Positions 1 through 12,782 of a DNA stretch of 64,000 nucleotides are shown in pieces. The stretch comes from Takakia lepidozioides. Its lineage: Eukaryota; Streptophyta; Takakiopsida; Takakiales; Takakiaceae. Both the position numbers and the translations under genes were made by a program. The stretch is taken from contig CM060731.1 of NCBI GenBank assembly GCA_030704615.1, positions 5,270,001 through 5,334,000 on the forward strand, written 5' to 3'. Position 1 is the first letter of the stretch, and each line of letters begins with the position of its first letter. A model generated the notes under the pieces. That model made no database searches. It was given only the letters and a program-made list of their open reading frames with translations, and was not told the origin of the DNA.

Positions 1-179
1 TAATCATTGTGATGAAAGCTCCTGCAGCTTCAGGGAAGCAAGCAAGCTGACGGGCACTGCGAAAGCCCGTGATGGTCAGACCTCTGCTTGTCTTTATTAC
101 TTAGAACGCCTTTGTGGCCGTGGAGCCGCGGAGTACACAGCGGAAAGGAAACCGCAAATTGGCAGTGCCTCCTCCATGT

Positions 180-430
180 CCATCCGATGCATCCATGTTA
201 ACCCGGTGCCTCCTCCATGTGTTCCATGTTAATCCGGTGCCTCCATGTCACCCAATACCTCCTATATGATGCATCCATGTTAACCTGGTACCTGCTCCAT
301 GTCTCACATGAGTATCCCATGCCACCATGTCAACCCAGTGTCTCCATGTCCTTCATGCTCTGTCAATCCAATGCTTCAATGTTAAACCAGTGTCTCCAAT
401 GTCTACTCGGTGCTTCTACCAGTTTTGTCG
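180..430. repeat. degenerate CCATGTTAACCCGGTG-like tandem repeats
   Basis: Short units resembling TCCATGTTAACCCGGTGCC recur about every 20-50 bases with many substitutions (for example near 196, 227, 276 and 378). They create open frames rich in Met, Ser, Leu and Cys, but these have no protein-like composition and are best read as repeat by-products. Bases 1-179 and 431-599 hold no gene I can support; 549-560 is a poly-C tract. Confidence 0.5.
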
Positions 431-635
431 TTGTGGTTGCCGATGTCGTCGTCGTGTCATGCCAGCATGTCAAGAGCGACGGTTCGATCATGAAGTTAGA
501 CCTAATAATTAGTTGTTCTCTCATGCAAACTTCTCTGCATCGCAATTCACTTGATCACCCCCCCCCCCCTCCTAAAACAACGACGCAATGGCGTGAGCGT
601 TGCACGTGAGCGCGCGAGCGTACGCTCACGCCAGC

Positions 636-742
636 TGACGTGGCGTGAGCCTGCACACATGCTGACGTGGCGTGAGCGTCATGTCAGCATGCTGATGTGG
701 CGGTAAATGATGACGTGGCACTGTCCGTCAACTGCCACGTCA
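636..742. promoter_or_regulatory. cluster of TGACGTGG boxes
   Basis: TGACGTGG occurs at 636-643, 663-670 and 711-718, a TGATGTGG variant at 693-700, and the reverse complement CCACGTCA at 735-742. TGACGTGG is a hybrid A/G-box type site bound by plant bZIP factors (established knowledge). No intact gene starts nearby, since the closest coding remnant on plus is kilobases away, so the cluster may be part of a repeat rather than a working promoter. Bases 743-1195 show no other feature. Confidence 0.35.
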
Positions 743-1195
743 GCATTAACATGCGCCGCCTATAACCGTGGATGGTCCTATGACCGTGGAATTAATGCAG
801 GGAATCTTGCCTAAATAGAATCAAGACGAGCGTTGAGGCCTACAATTGCAGCATCCAACATTGTGCAATTACAAATGTTTGTTTCACTTTTACAATTACG
901 AAGACGACAAAATATCCTCACAAAGTGTGCGCCATAAAGGCTGCCACGAGAAGACTTCCTCCCTCCTCAAATAACAATGAGAGTTATGATCATCTTCAAA
1001 AGATGATTGTAGTGCATAGCGACAGCAAGACATGTAGACTTCGAACGGTGCAATGACAAATGTGCACTACCTAAAAGTTGTCACTCAGAGCTCACTCCGT
1101 ATAGTTGGAGGCCATATCATTGCACAGCCGACGAATTGATGTGAATTACACATTTCAAATCATGGTCATCCACATACCACATTACATAGTTCATG

Positions 1196-4100
1196 CTACC
1201 CATGTGTTGTATCCCGCTGCAAAAGAGTATCGACCTCGTTGAAACTCATAGTGGCCTGGTGAATGAAGTTGTCACGTTTGGGATCGCAAACCATCCTCCT
1301 CAAAAATATGAAATACAAATGTTTGCAGGGTATGAATTTACCTCTCTTGCCCAAACTGGTTGATAGCATATTCACAAAATCAGGACATGTGCAATTGGGG
1401 AAATTGGAAACCGTGATGTCGTAGGTCCTGTCATGAACAGCAGATGTGGAAGTGATGATTGTGAATACCCGACCATATCCTGGATCGGGTACTTCCGTGG
1501 TGCTTCCGACACGAGCTTGGAGCATTCTTGCGGACTCCACTTTGCCAAAGTGTTCAGCGGTTGGAGGGAAACGCCGAACGAGCTTTCCATCTCGTTTGGT
1601 TGGCCACAAGTCAAGATTTGCCGGGGGGACCCGGGAGGACGCAGGAGTAGTAGCACATGCATGGAGTTGGGGTTGTCTCGCAAGGGAAAAACCTGCCTCC
1701 TCCAGCATTTCAATCTCCTGAAAGCTGAGATGTGTTCCCACCTTCACGGGCCAAACGGTTGGAGGAGATGGCTTCATCACTACGGAAGGACGCATAGTTC
1801 CATGCACACATCTGGCACAATCATCTGCGCAGAACCAGAACTTGTGGTTCTTGGCTTCTGGTTGACCGTATGGACGCATCAAGCCCGTGAAAGTCGGAGC
1901 AGGAGTTCGGGCACCACCTCTGGATATAGATGAAGTGCACTTCTCGAAATTAGTTGCCCTGATCGCTGTACATTTCACACGAGACCCGACACTTGTGCGT
2001 TCTATGTGCCAAACGTGGTCGGGGCATGCGGACTCAAGCACATCAAGGGGGTTGTTTCTCTCCTGCACCATTTCAGTGGCACGGTTTGATGCTGGAGCTT
2101 GCCGTCGTGTTGGAGGTTCCTCCACAATGGAGGTTCCGGACACGGAGCTGTCATGCAGGGGAACACGAGGCTTCGAGAAGTTATCACGGTCTGCCCTGTG
2201 GGAATCTGAATCCGAACCAGGTGGAGTGTTCAATTTCCTCTTACAGGAGCCGAATCTCTCCTCCCCTTCAAGATGTGGAACTCTAGAAACAAGTGGCGTT
2301 CCCTAGGCATACATGCTCACCGCCCGTGCTATCTTGATTGGATCCCCAGATCTGTTTGCAGCACGCAACATCAAACTCCGATTTGTCCGGACCCTTGCCA
2401 CCAACCCCACCTCGTAAGAAATCACGGTATCGGGTTTGTTGTTGCAAGGCACGTATCAAATCATCTGTTGTTGCCACATACAAATCCCGACCTCGTTTCC
2501 CAGACTGCTGCAACCATGCATTGTGCACAGTTTCTGCCAAATTGCAAGATGGCATGTCTGCCATTTCCTCAATGGACATGTTCTGCAAAGAGGATAACCA
2601 CACTTCAGAATAGTGCACAGGAAACAACATAAAGAAAGCAATGAGTCAAAAATATGGATAGCAAATGTATGAATAAAGCATGAAATAATCGTCATGGCTG
2701 CTCCCCACTGTCTATACCGGAAGTGCCAAAACGCCAGCCAATCTTCCAATGCTCTCATACTCTCAAGTGATGCAGCTCCAGAAGAGAACCACCAGGCACG
2801 AATTGTCTGGAACAAAGTGTCCGCCTCCTTCATTGTTCTAGCATCTTTGTACTCTTTGCACAATTTACGGTGCTGAGTCTGCATCTCTGGTTTGATGTCC
2901 GACTTTGTATGTTTTTCCAGAGATTGTGTCCAATGGAATAGACATGTACGCTCTCTTCCTGGCATAGGCACTTTTGGGTCGCCCGATCCGAAGACAATAC
3001 GAATAGCATTGAAATTTGCTTGAGCACTATCCGCCATGAAACCTGCGAAATTTGGAGATGGCAGCCCATGGCAGCCCATGACACGTATCAGGGAATTCCA
3101 CATGAGCTTCTGGGATTCCGTATCCTCGGATTGCATGTCACAAACTGCAATTGTCATAACTCGTTGGTACACTGGATCGTAGACATGACAAGCCATTGTC
3201 GTCCAATCCTTCACTCGTTTCACATGATCAAACATAAGAAAACAGTTCTGCAAGTCCCCAGTCTTTTGCATCCGCTTCACGAGGCTAACCCCACTGCCCT
3301 CCCCAACAGTCGACATTTTGAAAAGAAAAACTTTGATGGCACCTTGACCTGGGAATACATTGTCCTGGATGTAATCGTACTTGCTCAGTCGTTTCAATTC
3401 CAAAATATTGTCTATGTAGCCTCTGATCCTAGAGCCCATTCTCAATGCATTGATCTGATGCCGAATGTTAGGTGAACTTAAAGTGGAGAAATGATCCATA
3501 ACCAGGTCCAATGCTGCACCGTCAAGTTTAGTCCCCACAGAATCTCCTTCACTCAAAATATGGCTTTCCAAGAAGGACTTGCTTGCGCCAAGAGCAATTG
3601 CAGATGTTGTTGCGGATGGGTTTCTCCCGAACTCCTGTTTGATCAACCTCGATACTGTCTCAACACTCTCCCTGTAATCCCCCTTCGAGACAGGATGGTT
3701 ATGGAATCCAAAATGCACACAAGCTCTCGTCATTGTATTTCAAACGGTGGACAACATAGTACATTCTTGCTCCGCAGAGCGCCAAGCAGGATGGCACAAG
3801 TTTGCAGAATTTGCAGACGAAAGTGTTTGCCGGTGGAGGGGCAGTCCCAGGCTGAAATGGATTCTCCGCCAGACCCTCCTATTCGCTTTGATTATGAACT
3901 CCAGACTGAAGAAAGTGTCTGCAATTCAAATTATCACACCTAAGGTGTCCATTGCAAACTGTCCTCCTGAAAACAAGCTTGTCATCATTCTGAATATTGG
4001 ATGTTTTTGTTCTGCACCACGGGTGCCCGTCGTGTTTCTTGTCCATTCCATGCATCATGATTGTTACACCTCCAACTCGCGGAGGAGGAGGCAGCTCGAA

Positions 4101-4699
4101 TAGGATATCGCCATCAAAAGTCTCCGGCAAGAACTTCACATGCACCTGCTTCAAAGATTCCCAATCAATTCCCCGCAACTCACTTTTGAATCCAGCCATT
4201 CCTCCCATCGCCCGCAATTTTGGAATGACACTACAAATCTCTTCTTCATCAGCTTCTGCAACCACAGTAGGAAGGACTGGATTTGGAATTTCACTTATGT
4301 CATCATCGGAAGAATCCGAAAGCTCAACGATTGGAGTGGAGGAAGTCTGTTCTTTTTTCACCACCACCTCCCTCTTGTCTTCAACGACCGAAGCAGCAGT
4401 CCCGGGCGTCACATATGACCCAAGGGACTTTTGCCGAGGCTCTCCAAGTACTCTGTATCGACCAGGACGCACTCTCCACTGGCTGATATGAGCCGTCTCA
4501 TCACGGTTTTGGAAAGAATATTTCACCAACTTCCCTTTCAGATCGTAAACCTCTTTCTCCAAAAGATGGAGCCCTTCTGCAGCTGAAAACGGGTAGCCAA
4601 GACATGTTCCAGAACAATTGCAAATCCATTGTCAAGGACTTCCTGGGAGAACGGCACTGGTTTGTCGTCTGAGAAGAACTCCGCTTCAGAGGAAGCCAT
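1196..4699 (-). pseudogene. Mutator-like (MULE) transposase, decayed, with SWIM zinc finger
   Basis: This is a transposase gene read on the minus strand. A plausible start ATG lies at 4697-4699. The N-terminal part (about 4699-3735) holds acidic and low-complexity stretches and then a Cys/His cluster (CNGHLRCDNLNC, later ARMYYVV and HFGFHNHP), consistent with the WRKY/GCM1-type zinc finger found in MULE transposases. The central part (3733 to about 2700) has MULE core motifs FMADSAQANFNAI and CLFHWTQSL. The C-terminal part (2233-1196) ends in a SWIM-type finger, NCTCPDF followed by IPCKHLYFIF. Reading frames change near 4,590 and 3,740, and again between about 2,700 and 2,240 where introns may also lie, so it cannot be read as one protein without repair. 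No terminal inverted repeats were found by eye at 0.7-1.2 or 4.7-5.4 kb. Confidence 0.75.
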
Positions 4700-4703
4700 C
4701 TTC

Positions 4704-6374
4704 CTTCCTCGAGTATGTTTGTACCTTGCTATCGCAGATCTAGTGTAAATCGGTTTACTGCTGTCTCCAGAACACAGTTGAAGAATGAGCAGAGCATATG
4801 GCGGAGGAAGCTCAGATAACGACTGTGCATATTCTGTTATTCATTCCAGATATGCAGCCGTCCATTTTAATTACTTTTCTTGTGGGCCCAGTGGTCAGAG
4901 AATCCATAGGGGCAGTGTCGGCAACTGTTAAACCGTTAATCAGAACCTCATCAATAAACCCAATAACAAAGCCGACTTCCTGGAAGCATGCCACAGGATC
5001 CGAGAATGAGATTGCAGATTAAGTAAATGTATCTATATACTACTACCAATGATCATGCGCACCTGGAAAGATCCAAATGTGCAACGAATGTGGGGTTTGG
5101 ATAACAAGGATGACCGTGTATGATATTCCAAAATTTGTCATCAAACTCTCGTTCATTTATATTTATTTGTTTAAGACTGCGCATCAATTTCTGGGATTCG
5201 CTGTTCTTTTTAAATATTGAACCAGTTATAATTTAGAACACGCCGTTTTGTTTTGGGCGGCACACGTCAGACATCCATAACTGAATACGAACAGCTGTAC
5301 ACCAATTGCTGGCATGTGCACTAATAACGAAACGACTATGTGTAACGGTCACGCGGGAGGGAATCCGATGCTTCTAGAGACACGCAAGAACACAGGCAAT
5401 CCCGCAAGAAATCGAGAGTCACTGCGTTTTTCTACTTTTCGCGCTTAGAGGGAGAGTGGTAGTCAAGCTGGAGAGGGTTCCTTCTAGAATACAAAAGAGA
5501 AGAAAGTCTCTTTATTTTACTTCCCTTAGAGAGAGACGCAGAGCAAGAGAGAAAATGACGAGGCGTCGTTTGTTGGAGAACACAGGGCCAAGGCAGCAGG
5601 TGAACGCGGAGATTGATTCACAAGAGCAGACGGAGACTGAGGCAGCGGCTGCGACACAGTCGGCGATAAGAGTGCGCCAGCCTGTGGAGGCAGAGATGAA
5701 TCGCAGGGACACTGAAGAAGGTGGAAGCACGCGGAACGTGTAATATCAGCGATCTGATCTTGTGTGGCCACATGAATCAAATCAACTTCTTCATTTTCTA
5801 TCTTCTCGCGGATATAGTGATAGTGTACTTATAAATAGGCTGCCTTCTAAGGGCTTTGTATTCCGGCTGTAGTGTTCATGCTTAGTAAAGCATTCATGAT
5901 GTTTTAACAGGTTCTGATTCTGGTGTATATGTTGGAGCTCATTCGAAGCTTGCAAATGAAAGTGAGTATGACTCAGAGTGATCTGATTAGTCATATTATC
6001 ATACCAAACTCCTTCATACTCCTCCACATCCTACATGAAGAAAGCTCACCTTGTCAACACTGCAGTCCAACCATTGTGAAGGATCTTCAAAGAACTGTTG
6101 CCTGCGCTGTTCCATGTTGTGGGGATGACGGTTGAAGATTATACGCAGCATGGCTAGCATTTCTTCCCTTGAGTTCACCATTACTCTCTAGGTCTCCCAT
6201 CACTCTCATTCTCGTTCTTGGAGCCTTGGACTCGTTTTTCAATCCTTATTGAGCCGAAAGGCTGTTGTCTGAGTGCCTTCACTCCTCCTTCCGGAGCAAC
6301 CCAGCACAGTGTTGCACAGCCTCCCTTTGCCTCTCAAATCAGACCAAGATTAGCCTCCTAACACGACGAGGGGA
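4704..6374. other. no supported gene; one small basic ORF
   Basis: The only open frame of note runs from an ATG at 5554 to 5743 on plus, about 62 residues beginning MTRRRLLENTG and rich in Gln, Glu and Arg. It has no recognisable domain. About 90 bases after it, a TATAAATA stretch near 5831 and an AGTAAAGC stretch near 5884 recall the promoter and tail of a long terminal repeat, but no matching second copy or TG...CA boundary was found. I treat the whole stretch as probable transposon debris. Confidence 0.25.
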
Positions 6375-7390
6375 AAGAGGTCAATGGTGACATCGTCAAA
6401 GCTGGAACTGTACCAGATGTCATTATGAGTAGTACCCTCGTGGACATGTATGCCAAACGTGGGTGCACCGAGAATGCAACTGAAGTGTTCAAAAAATATG
6501 GCTGGACAAAATGTCGCGTCGTGGAGTGCATGATCACATGATATGTACAGCAGGGTCAGGAGATGTTCGGCTTTGGAGACTTGGCTGCCCTAGAAATGGG
6601 TGCACACATCCATGATGTCATCCTCAAAGCTGAAATTGTATCAAATGTCATTCTTTGGAGACCTTTGAGCAAATGGTGCAGGAGGGGGTGTTCAGCCCAA
6701 CCATGCCACGTTTGTTGGCATTTACAATGCGTATGCGAGACTGGCAACCTTGGAAAAAGAGCAAAGAGGTCCATGGTGACATTGTCGAAAGCTGAAATTG
6801 TACCTGATATCATTTTGAACACTGCACAGGGACTAACTGTGAATTTAAAAAGGCCATGCTTTGCAATGTTATTAGGCCTGCCTGCCTTGTCATGCCTTGT
6901 CATGCACAAGCTTCAATTTAGCATCTGTGGACATGTTGGTATGTTCCTCATTGTGTAGAGGCTAATGGAGCCCAAAGTGACTTGCATGAATGTTATTCAT
7001 CAACATTCCCTACATAAAGATCCTAACCTAGTGTTGATTTTGTCGCAGTTTTGGGTACAAGGTTTTCCCATGGAGCATGGAGTAGCGCTGTTACAAGTTT
7101 TGTGAAGATCGTTCACAGTGGTGGGACAACCGCTGGCAAGGTGTGGTGCTCTTAATGTACGATGTGTAGAAGTTTGTCGACGGTTCTGCAAAGTGGGCTC
7201 TTCATGTTAGTATATTTGATTTGTTTTCCTTCTTGGTGTTTACGAGGTGCGGGGGAGGGTCAATACATTCAATTGAAATATTTGACAAGATGGATGAATG
7301 ACTAGATGTGGTGTCCTGGAACGGGTTGATTGCAAGATATGCCCAGCATGGGTGTAGGATGGAGACTTTGAAGACTTATGATGATGACTC
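6375..7390 (+). pseudogene. PPR gene relic
   Basis: Three frames together spell degraded PLS-class PPR motifs. Near 6375-6500 the text reads KEVNGDIVKAG, PDVIMSSTLVDMYAKRG; near 6570-6650 it reads LGDLAALEMG and HDVILKAEIVSNVIL; near 7265-7380 it reads FDKMDE, VVSWNGLIARYAQHG. These match the repeat wording in the minus-strand PPR pseudogenes at 43.6-45.5 and 54-58 kb, so this is a relic of the same family in the opposite orientation. Several stops and frame changes make a protein impossible. PPR proteins of this class normally bind organelle RNA for editing (established); this copy cannot. Confidence 0.75.
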
Positions 7391-9559
7391 AGTTGATGGG
7401 CAGGATATGGCAGGTCGTCCACCTCCAGCTGGGACTGTAAGTTACTTGATCTGAATGTCATTGTATTATATTATGTTTGTACTGCTACAATACACAAGCT
7501 GGATGCCATATCCATTGTTTGATTTGTATGAGATGATAATGCAACTTTGGTGTGTTGTTCATTGCAGTTCAAGGTTGGTGACAAGGTGGTTTTGTTCGAC
7601 CTTTGTGCACCAAAACGGAGGGCAGGCGTGTGAGTGTATATCTGGCTGTAGCAACGAGGATGAGTGGCAGGGCCATATTGTGCCAGCTGGATTCTATATT
7701 GTCTCAATCAACGCTGTTCACGGTTCCGATCTAACATTGCCATGGCAAGTTCCTGAAACTGGTGAAGTAGTCAGATTGTGTTCATGCTAAACTTTCAAGG
7801 CTTTCAGGCTTTGAGTTTCATGTTTGCGAGGCCTTCATAAGTTTGTTGACAACAAATGTTGTGCTCAAGTTTTTGATGTTGGGCTGCAGTTAATCATTCT
7901 AGGGAACTCTGTAGTGCATAATGTAGAATTGTAACTTTTGATGCTGGGTGAAATTAATCATTCTAGGGAACTATGTAGTGCATTCTCTAGAATGTCACAG
8001 TTGTCTCTCAGACCAATCTTATGGCAATGAATAGTCTTTTTTGCAATTCCTTTTACCTTCCTATTCTCAGGTGTTTGATGGTCAATGGTAATCTGTTTTT
8101 CGTGAGTTGTGTGTACTATGGTTGCTTGCATGGTTAGTGTGAATTTTGTCCTCCACATATGTGTGGAATCATTCATAGCATAGGTAGTAGAATCTTTCAC
8201 ACCCACCACCATGTGCCGTTAGCTCATCACGCCACTTGTCCTCATGTCAGGACCAAAGCGAGCCACATGTTTACGCCGTGGCATTCTCCCGGAGATGGAA
8301 GACTGTTGGAGGGAGTACCCTCCCATTGGTAGTTGATGAGGTGACGTGAAATGGCTTTGATCGGCTCACATGCGATAAGATTATGGTATAAACTTGAAGG
8401 GAGGACAAGTGGCCGTTTTGCATTGCAAGGCGTTGCAGAATCTGGTTCAGACAGGGAGACTTTGAAATGTTTGCAGTGCTTTTAAGGAAAGTTTGGCAGT
8501 TCATGGGACCAACTTCCGAGGGAAGACTGAAGAGTTTGGAATGTGAAGAGGTCTCAATGTGGAGCTTTTGAGGCCGGAACTGTGTGGCAGTTTTGTTGTG
8601 GCTGACAATGGTGATGGACCCGAAAATTGTGGTGCAGAACATACTTTGGAAGTCGCAGCTCCTTTGCAGTGTACCGAGTACCGCCTACGGCACATTAACC
8701 AGTGACTGAGATCTTTTATATAAAAATAATGTCCGGATTACCTGTTTCAAAGGCATGGGTTGAGGTCTAAATGGTTGAAAAGAGACATTCCAGCACAGAC
8801 TTGATGTGTTGGGGGCAGATCTCTGAGGTGCAGACTGAATTCCGGGGTCTGTAGAATGCTGTTGTAATGTCTGGGATATGACCAGATGGGATACACTAAA
8901 TAAGCGTGGTTCAAAGTTCCTTGCTTGGGCCAACAGAATAAAGTGTTTTAATGCGCTTTAAAGGATCTTCAACGTGTCCATTGTAGTCTCTCCTGCAAAG
9001 CGAGGTTCTTGTTCTTACAGCAGGAACTCCTCATTTTTCTCTCTGGAGGGTTATTGGCAGTGCCAACACAAACCACATGGCACATCTGTTGCAAACTAGA
9101 AGGCTAGAGTGGCAATGACAGAATTATTATTCACATGCTTTCTCCCCCTAAGCTCTATGAGCTTTCCGCGGACGTTATAAAGCACCATTTCATTTCATTT
9201 CCCCCTCAATCAATTTGGTAGGGCATACTTCCCCAACCAGCTCCACAGAATGTAGAATCCCCAGGGAATAGGCCCTTTGTTTTATATTGAATGTCCCAAC
9301 TCTCAGAGTCAGGCAGAGCACCCGGCCTCTACTTTTAAAGAAGATTTGGTTCAATCAATTGATGTAGCTGAGAATCTGGCTAGGAGAACTAGTGAGTTGC
9401 AAATACCAGTGCCAAATTGATACTGTCTGCCCACTCCTGCCTCCCGTAGGAATCTGGGCCGGGTCTCACTCCCAATGTGTCTCAGAACAGCTACTGATCG
9501 TTGCCTTGGTAAGCCATTGCCTCATGTAAATCTGATAGAATAATAATTCTTACCCTTAC
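7391..9559. other. no supported gene; short direct repeat
   Basis: A 29-base block starting TAATCATTCTAGGGAACT occurs at about 7892-7920 and again at 7954-7982. An open stretch at about 7570-7790 (phrases such as FKVGDKVVLFDL in one frame and GHIVPAGFYIVSINAVHG in another) may be an old coding remnant preceded by an AG at 7567, but it changes frame and I do not recognise it. The rest has no coding or RNA signal I can support. Confidence 0.25.
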
Positions 9560-9787
9560 CTTTGAGTCAATTATCTCTTTCAATCGATTCAACGCCTCAT
9601 TTGCAACATCCCAGTTCTGCATCAAGACTTCAGCTGCCTGATTGCCCCACAGTGCGCTGAAGCTGCGCTCGCTATTGGTGCACAGAGTGCGATACTGGTA
9701 AAGATAGTCAGATTCACCTGAATAGTTGCCACACTCAAACTGGAACTTGGCATACTGATAGAGTGCCTCTATTTCCTCTGAGCCTAT
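9560..9787 (-). pseudogene. orphan exon of translation initiation factor eIF3 subunit e
   Basis: An uninterrupted 76-codon stretch on minus starts IGSEEIEALYQYAKFQFECG and runs through SDYLYQYRTLC, SALWGNQAAEVLMQNWD and LNRLKEIIDSK. This matches the central conserved region of eIF3e (INT6), part of the eIF3 scaffold that recruits the 40S ribosome (family knowledge). It is followed by a good splice donor: AAG then GTAAGG at 9559-9554. The upstream exon boundary is unclear, with a stop about three codons before. No other eIF3e exon was found by eye from 5 to 14 kb on minus. Differences at usually invariant places (WGNQAAE instead of the common WGKLASE) support a fragment or captured exon, but a real gene with very long introns is not excluded. 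Confidence 0.7.
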
Positions 9788-12260
9788 CCGCGATTACCAG
9801 AAAAACCAAATCACATAGGACAAGTCAGTTCAGACTATCAGAGAAAGGCAGCTACAACTGCAGAACACCACAGCGAACTTGATTCGAAAGGGAAGAGTTT
9901 GAACAACAACTGTCATGGACAAGGAGGCACCACACAAGGGTACAGAGCTATACATCGAAGGCATGAAAGAGTAGACATGCGCTCCTCCAAACAGATTTGG
10001 AAGTGCTCTGCCAAAACAGTGAGTTCTATGAGAGTAATCAGAAGTTCATATCACAAGCACTATCTCACACAGGCCAAGAACCTGCAGACACAGTTAACTC
10101 TGGAGCCTTGCGACAAAACTAGTGTTTCAGTTGTGATATTATAACAAAGTGGGATGCTTGACAGCTACTTGGCAGTTTCCCTAGACTGCACCTGTACATT
10201 TACCCATCCTTGTACAAATGAAGCAGATTTGCAGTACAGACGTGCTTAAGAGATATTGAAGCGTGGAACTTCCTCTGCAAGATGGCATTTCTTTTCAACC
10301 CTCACGATTGCCAGTATGATCATCCTACAACCCACCCCCCACAAGCATAAATCCAGGGGCATTCATTTCCCAGTTGCAAATTTGGTGGAAGAAAATAAGT
10401 TCTTAAAAGCAAACCTTATGCAAGTGGTAAGGTGTGCAGTTACTCACGAGTAAACTGCAACATTCCGAATAGCCGAGTCCATGCACGCCAACAACATAAT
10501 AAATTCCACACTGCACTGGACTGAGATATAAATGTATGGGCGGTTGCTGCCGAGGCTTTGCCCTCACAACAACCAACAAGAACTCACTACCAGCGTCCTG
10601 GAAATAATTTCAGTTGAACCAGCCAGTAGCCGCTCATTCCCAGCAGCAATCGGCTAAGTGGGTTGGGCAGTCGGTTGCTGCCCCTTAGTGGTAACTATAC
10701 CCGGTCAATTTCCCAGATAATTTCTTTACAACCGGTAATATTCCTAATGATTTATTTTGTGTTCAGCTATAAATCCGGCCCTTATAAATATCAACCGGTT
10801 GACAACACAAGTGTCAAATGCACAACAATAAGTAAATAATAATAATAATAAATAATCACAACCAGTTTTAAGCAATTCAAACAAGTGAAGAACATTGTAT
10901 CCTTATAGAAGTTGGACCTGTCAATGCCTTCAAACCACATAGAGGCCAAGAATTGAACCCGCGTGGACAGGTGAGCTGTGATAGCAGGCAGCGAGTGCAA
11001 GCAGGCGTGGGCTGGGGCTGCCAGAGCAACGTCCAAACTTAGTAGGGTTTGCCCGCGGGCCCGCCCTCTTTGAGTTCAATATTTTTTCACCTAAACGCCC
11101 TTCCTTGGATGTAACCCGGCCTGGCACGTTGGATTTATGCCATGTGGTGGACTTCGACGGCCATTTCCATTTTTTGTAATATAAGAAGGGCCGGAATCCG
11201 TCCAGGCCTTGCCAACTAAGGCAGATTTCCTGTCTGTAATGAAATGGAAAGGCAAATATCCTTCCTAAAAGTAGGGCACCCGGTTGATTTCCACTTCGGC
11301 CATTTTTTTCCCTCGGATCCATTTCATGAGGTTTCATATTTCATTCGGAAATTCTGGAATTCAGTCAGCTAGCATGTAACTGGCTGCCGGTTCTCCCCGG
11401 ACGTTGCTCACTACACTGTATAAAATGAATCCCTCCCTTGGAAATATAAGACAGACGACTCTGTACATGGCACAGACTTTTGTTCATCTTTTTTTATACT
11501 AATTTAACAGGATAATCTACAAATGTTCCTCTAATATTAGATTGTCCATATAACAACCATGGTTTCTGCAGTCACTACGGATGTAACTGTAGTCCCTCTT
11601 TCAGCCTCTCGGGCTCACTATGACACTCAAAGCCAGAATCCAACAACGGTCACTGCTGCCATGCCATACTTGGATTGGCCTATAAGCACACCAAGCCTCC
11701 CCAAAACATAAGGTTCCCAACACTCAGTGCCCAATAAATGACGGATCTAGAGTAGCTGGGGCTGTAGCAGGCAGTTATATTGTAATTAAGGATGCTATGA
11801 AATGCTCCTTCCATGGTTGTAATTTGCAGAGACTTGGTCTTCTGAAAATCAAGAAAGCTGCACACAAAAGAAATCAAAGAGCGAAAGGTTTGATCTTCTG
11901 CAATGTCACTACAGACCCATAATACATACCATTGCTTCTGATGCTTCTCCACTAAACCTTGTGAACCGGTGACCCCCTAAGGGCAAATTTCAGCAGCATA
12001 CAGCTTTAAGTTGGTGGACAGTATTGGTTGGATCTACTCCCTTACGAAAGTTATATCCCATCTACGTAATTGCTGGTAAGTTGGTTTGTATATCCAGGAA
12101 GGGAATAAAAATGACTTATCTGATGTGTGGTTTACTAATGTGTAGAAAGGACTGAAGGAGAGGTTGCCATGACACTCCGTACGATGCGCAGGCAAGCTAA
12201 CAAAATAATTGAAAATTGAGAGTGCTGTGCAGCATGCTTGAATGCAGTGAGCGCACATAC
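9788..12260. other. no supported gene
   Basis: The stretch is moderately AT-rich. It includes an ATA-type microsatellite near 10838-10855. A possible tRNA-like B-box (reverse complement GGGTTCAATTC) lies near 10950 but no A-box partner is clear. A minus-strand open phrase near 11850-11945 (VCSDIAEDQTFRSLISF) looks protein-like but is short and unrecognised. Confidence 0.2.
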
Positions 12261-12387
12261 TGGCAGTTTCCATATGTTGCCAATGGTAGTGACCAGAGGA
12301 CCCCAGATGCCAAGCTTGCCAGCAGGTTGCTGCTCTGGAGCTGTGTCCAGTGTCAGCTTCAGCCGCACTTCTGACACACCAATGAGC
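12261..12387 (-). CDS. exon-like segment, unrecognised protein
   Basis: On minus an open 127-base segment lies between a good acceptor (pyrimidine-rich, ending TTTTCAG, 12393-12388) and a good donor (GTATGT, 12260-12255). It encodes phrases such as GVSEVRLKLTLDTAPEQQ and LGIWGPLVTTIGNIWKLP, a composition typical of a structured protein. I do not recognise the family. It may join the segment at 12,590-12,782 upstream on the same strand. With no further exons identified, this is either part of an unknown gene with long introns or a relic. Confidence 0.35.
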
Positions 12388-12589
12388 CTGAAAAGAAAAG
12401 CATACAACAAGAAGCACTGAAATGAGTTTGAAATCGAAAAAATATTGCAATGTTTCAATACATGTATATATTGCAATCGAAACATTGCACGCATTTTTTA
12501 ATGATGTATGAAAAAATCGAAGCCAACGTTTCTTCTGGAGCTCTGAATTATTCTGCGTCTTGGTGGTAATTACACTGCACAGAGGATGT

Positions 12590-12782
12590 TTCTCTGGTTG
12601 CCTGAGAGTATTGACCATGATGTACTGTTGAGTGCATCTCCTGTGGCATATCCACAGGAAATGATAGTGGGGTCTATTGGCAGTGAAAAAACGTACTCTA
12701 TTCGAATTTCAGGATCCACTTGTACAACGTCAGGATCCCTAGAGAGACGATCCAGACGCAAACTGTTGTACATCTCCATCAT
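12590..12782 (-). CDS. second exon-like segment, unrecognised; holds a dispersed 65-bp repeat
   Basis: On minus the frame reads MEMYNSLRLDRLSRDPDV, VDPEIRIEYVFSLPIDPTII and CGYATGDALNSTSW without stops. The last third (about 12,605-12,672) is nearly identical to about 65 bases at 54,030-54,096 in the opposite orientation, where it interrupts a PPR DYW domain. That makes this part a dispersed repeat rather than a clean exon. The function is unknown. Confidence 0.3.

Noticed and set aside
1433-1933. Long plus-strand open frame
   Set aside because: It is the antisense shadow of the MULE transposase C-terminal part, which has recognisable SWIM motifs on minus.
5800-5905. Long terminal repeat of a retrotransposon
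   Set aside because: TATA-like and tail-like words are present, but there is no second copy, primer-binding site, polypurine tract or TG...CA ends.
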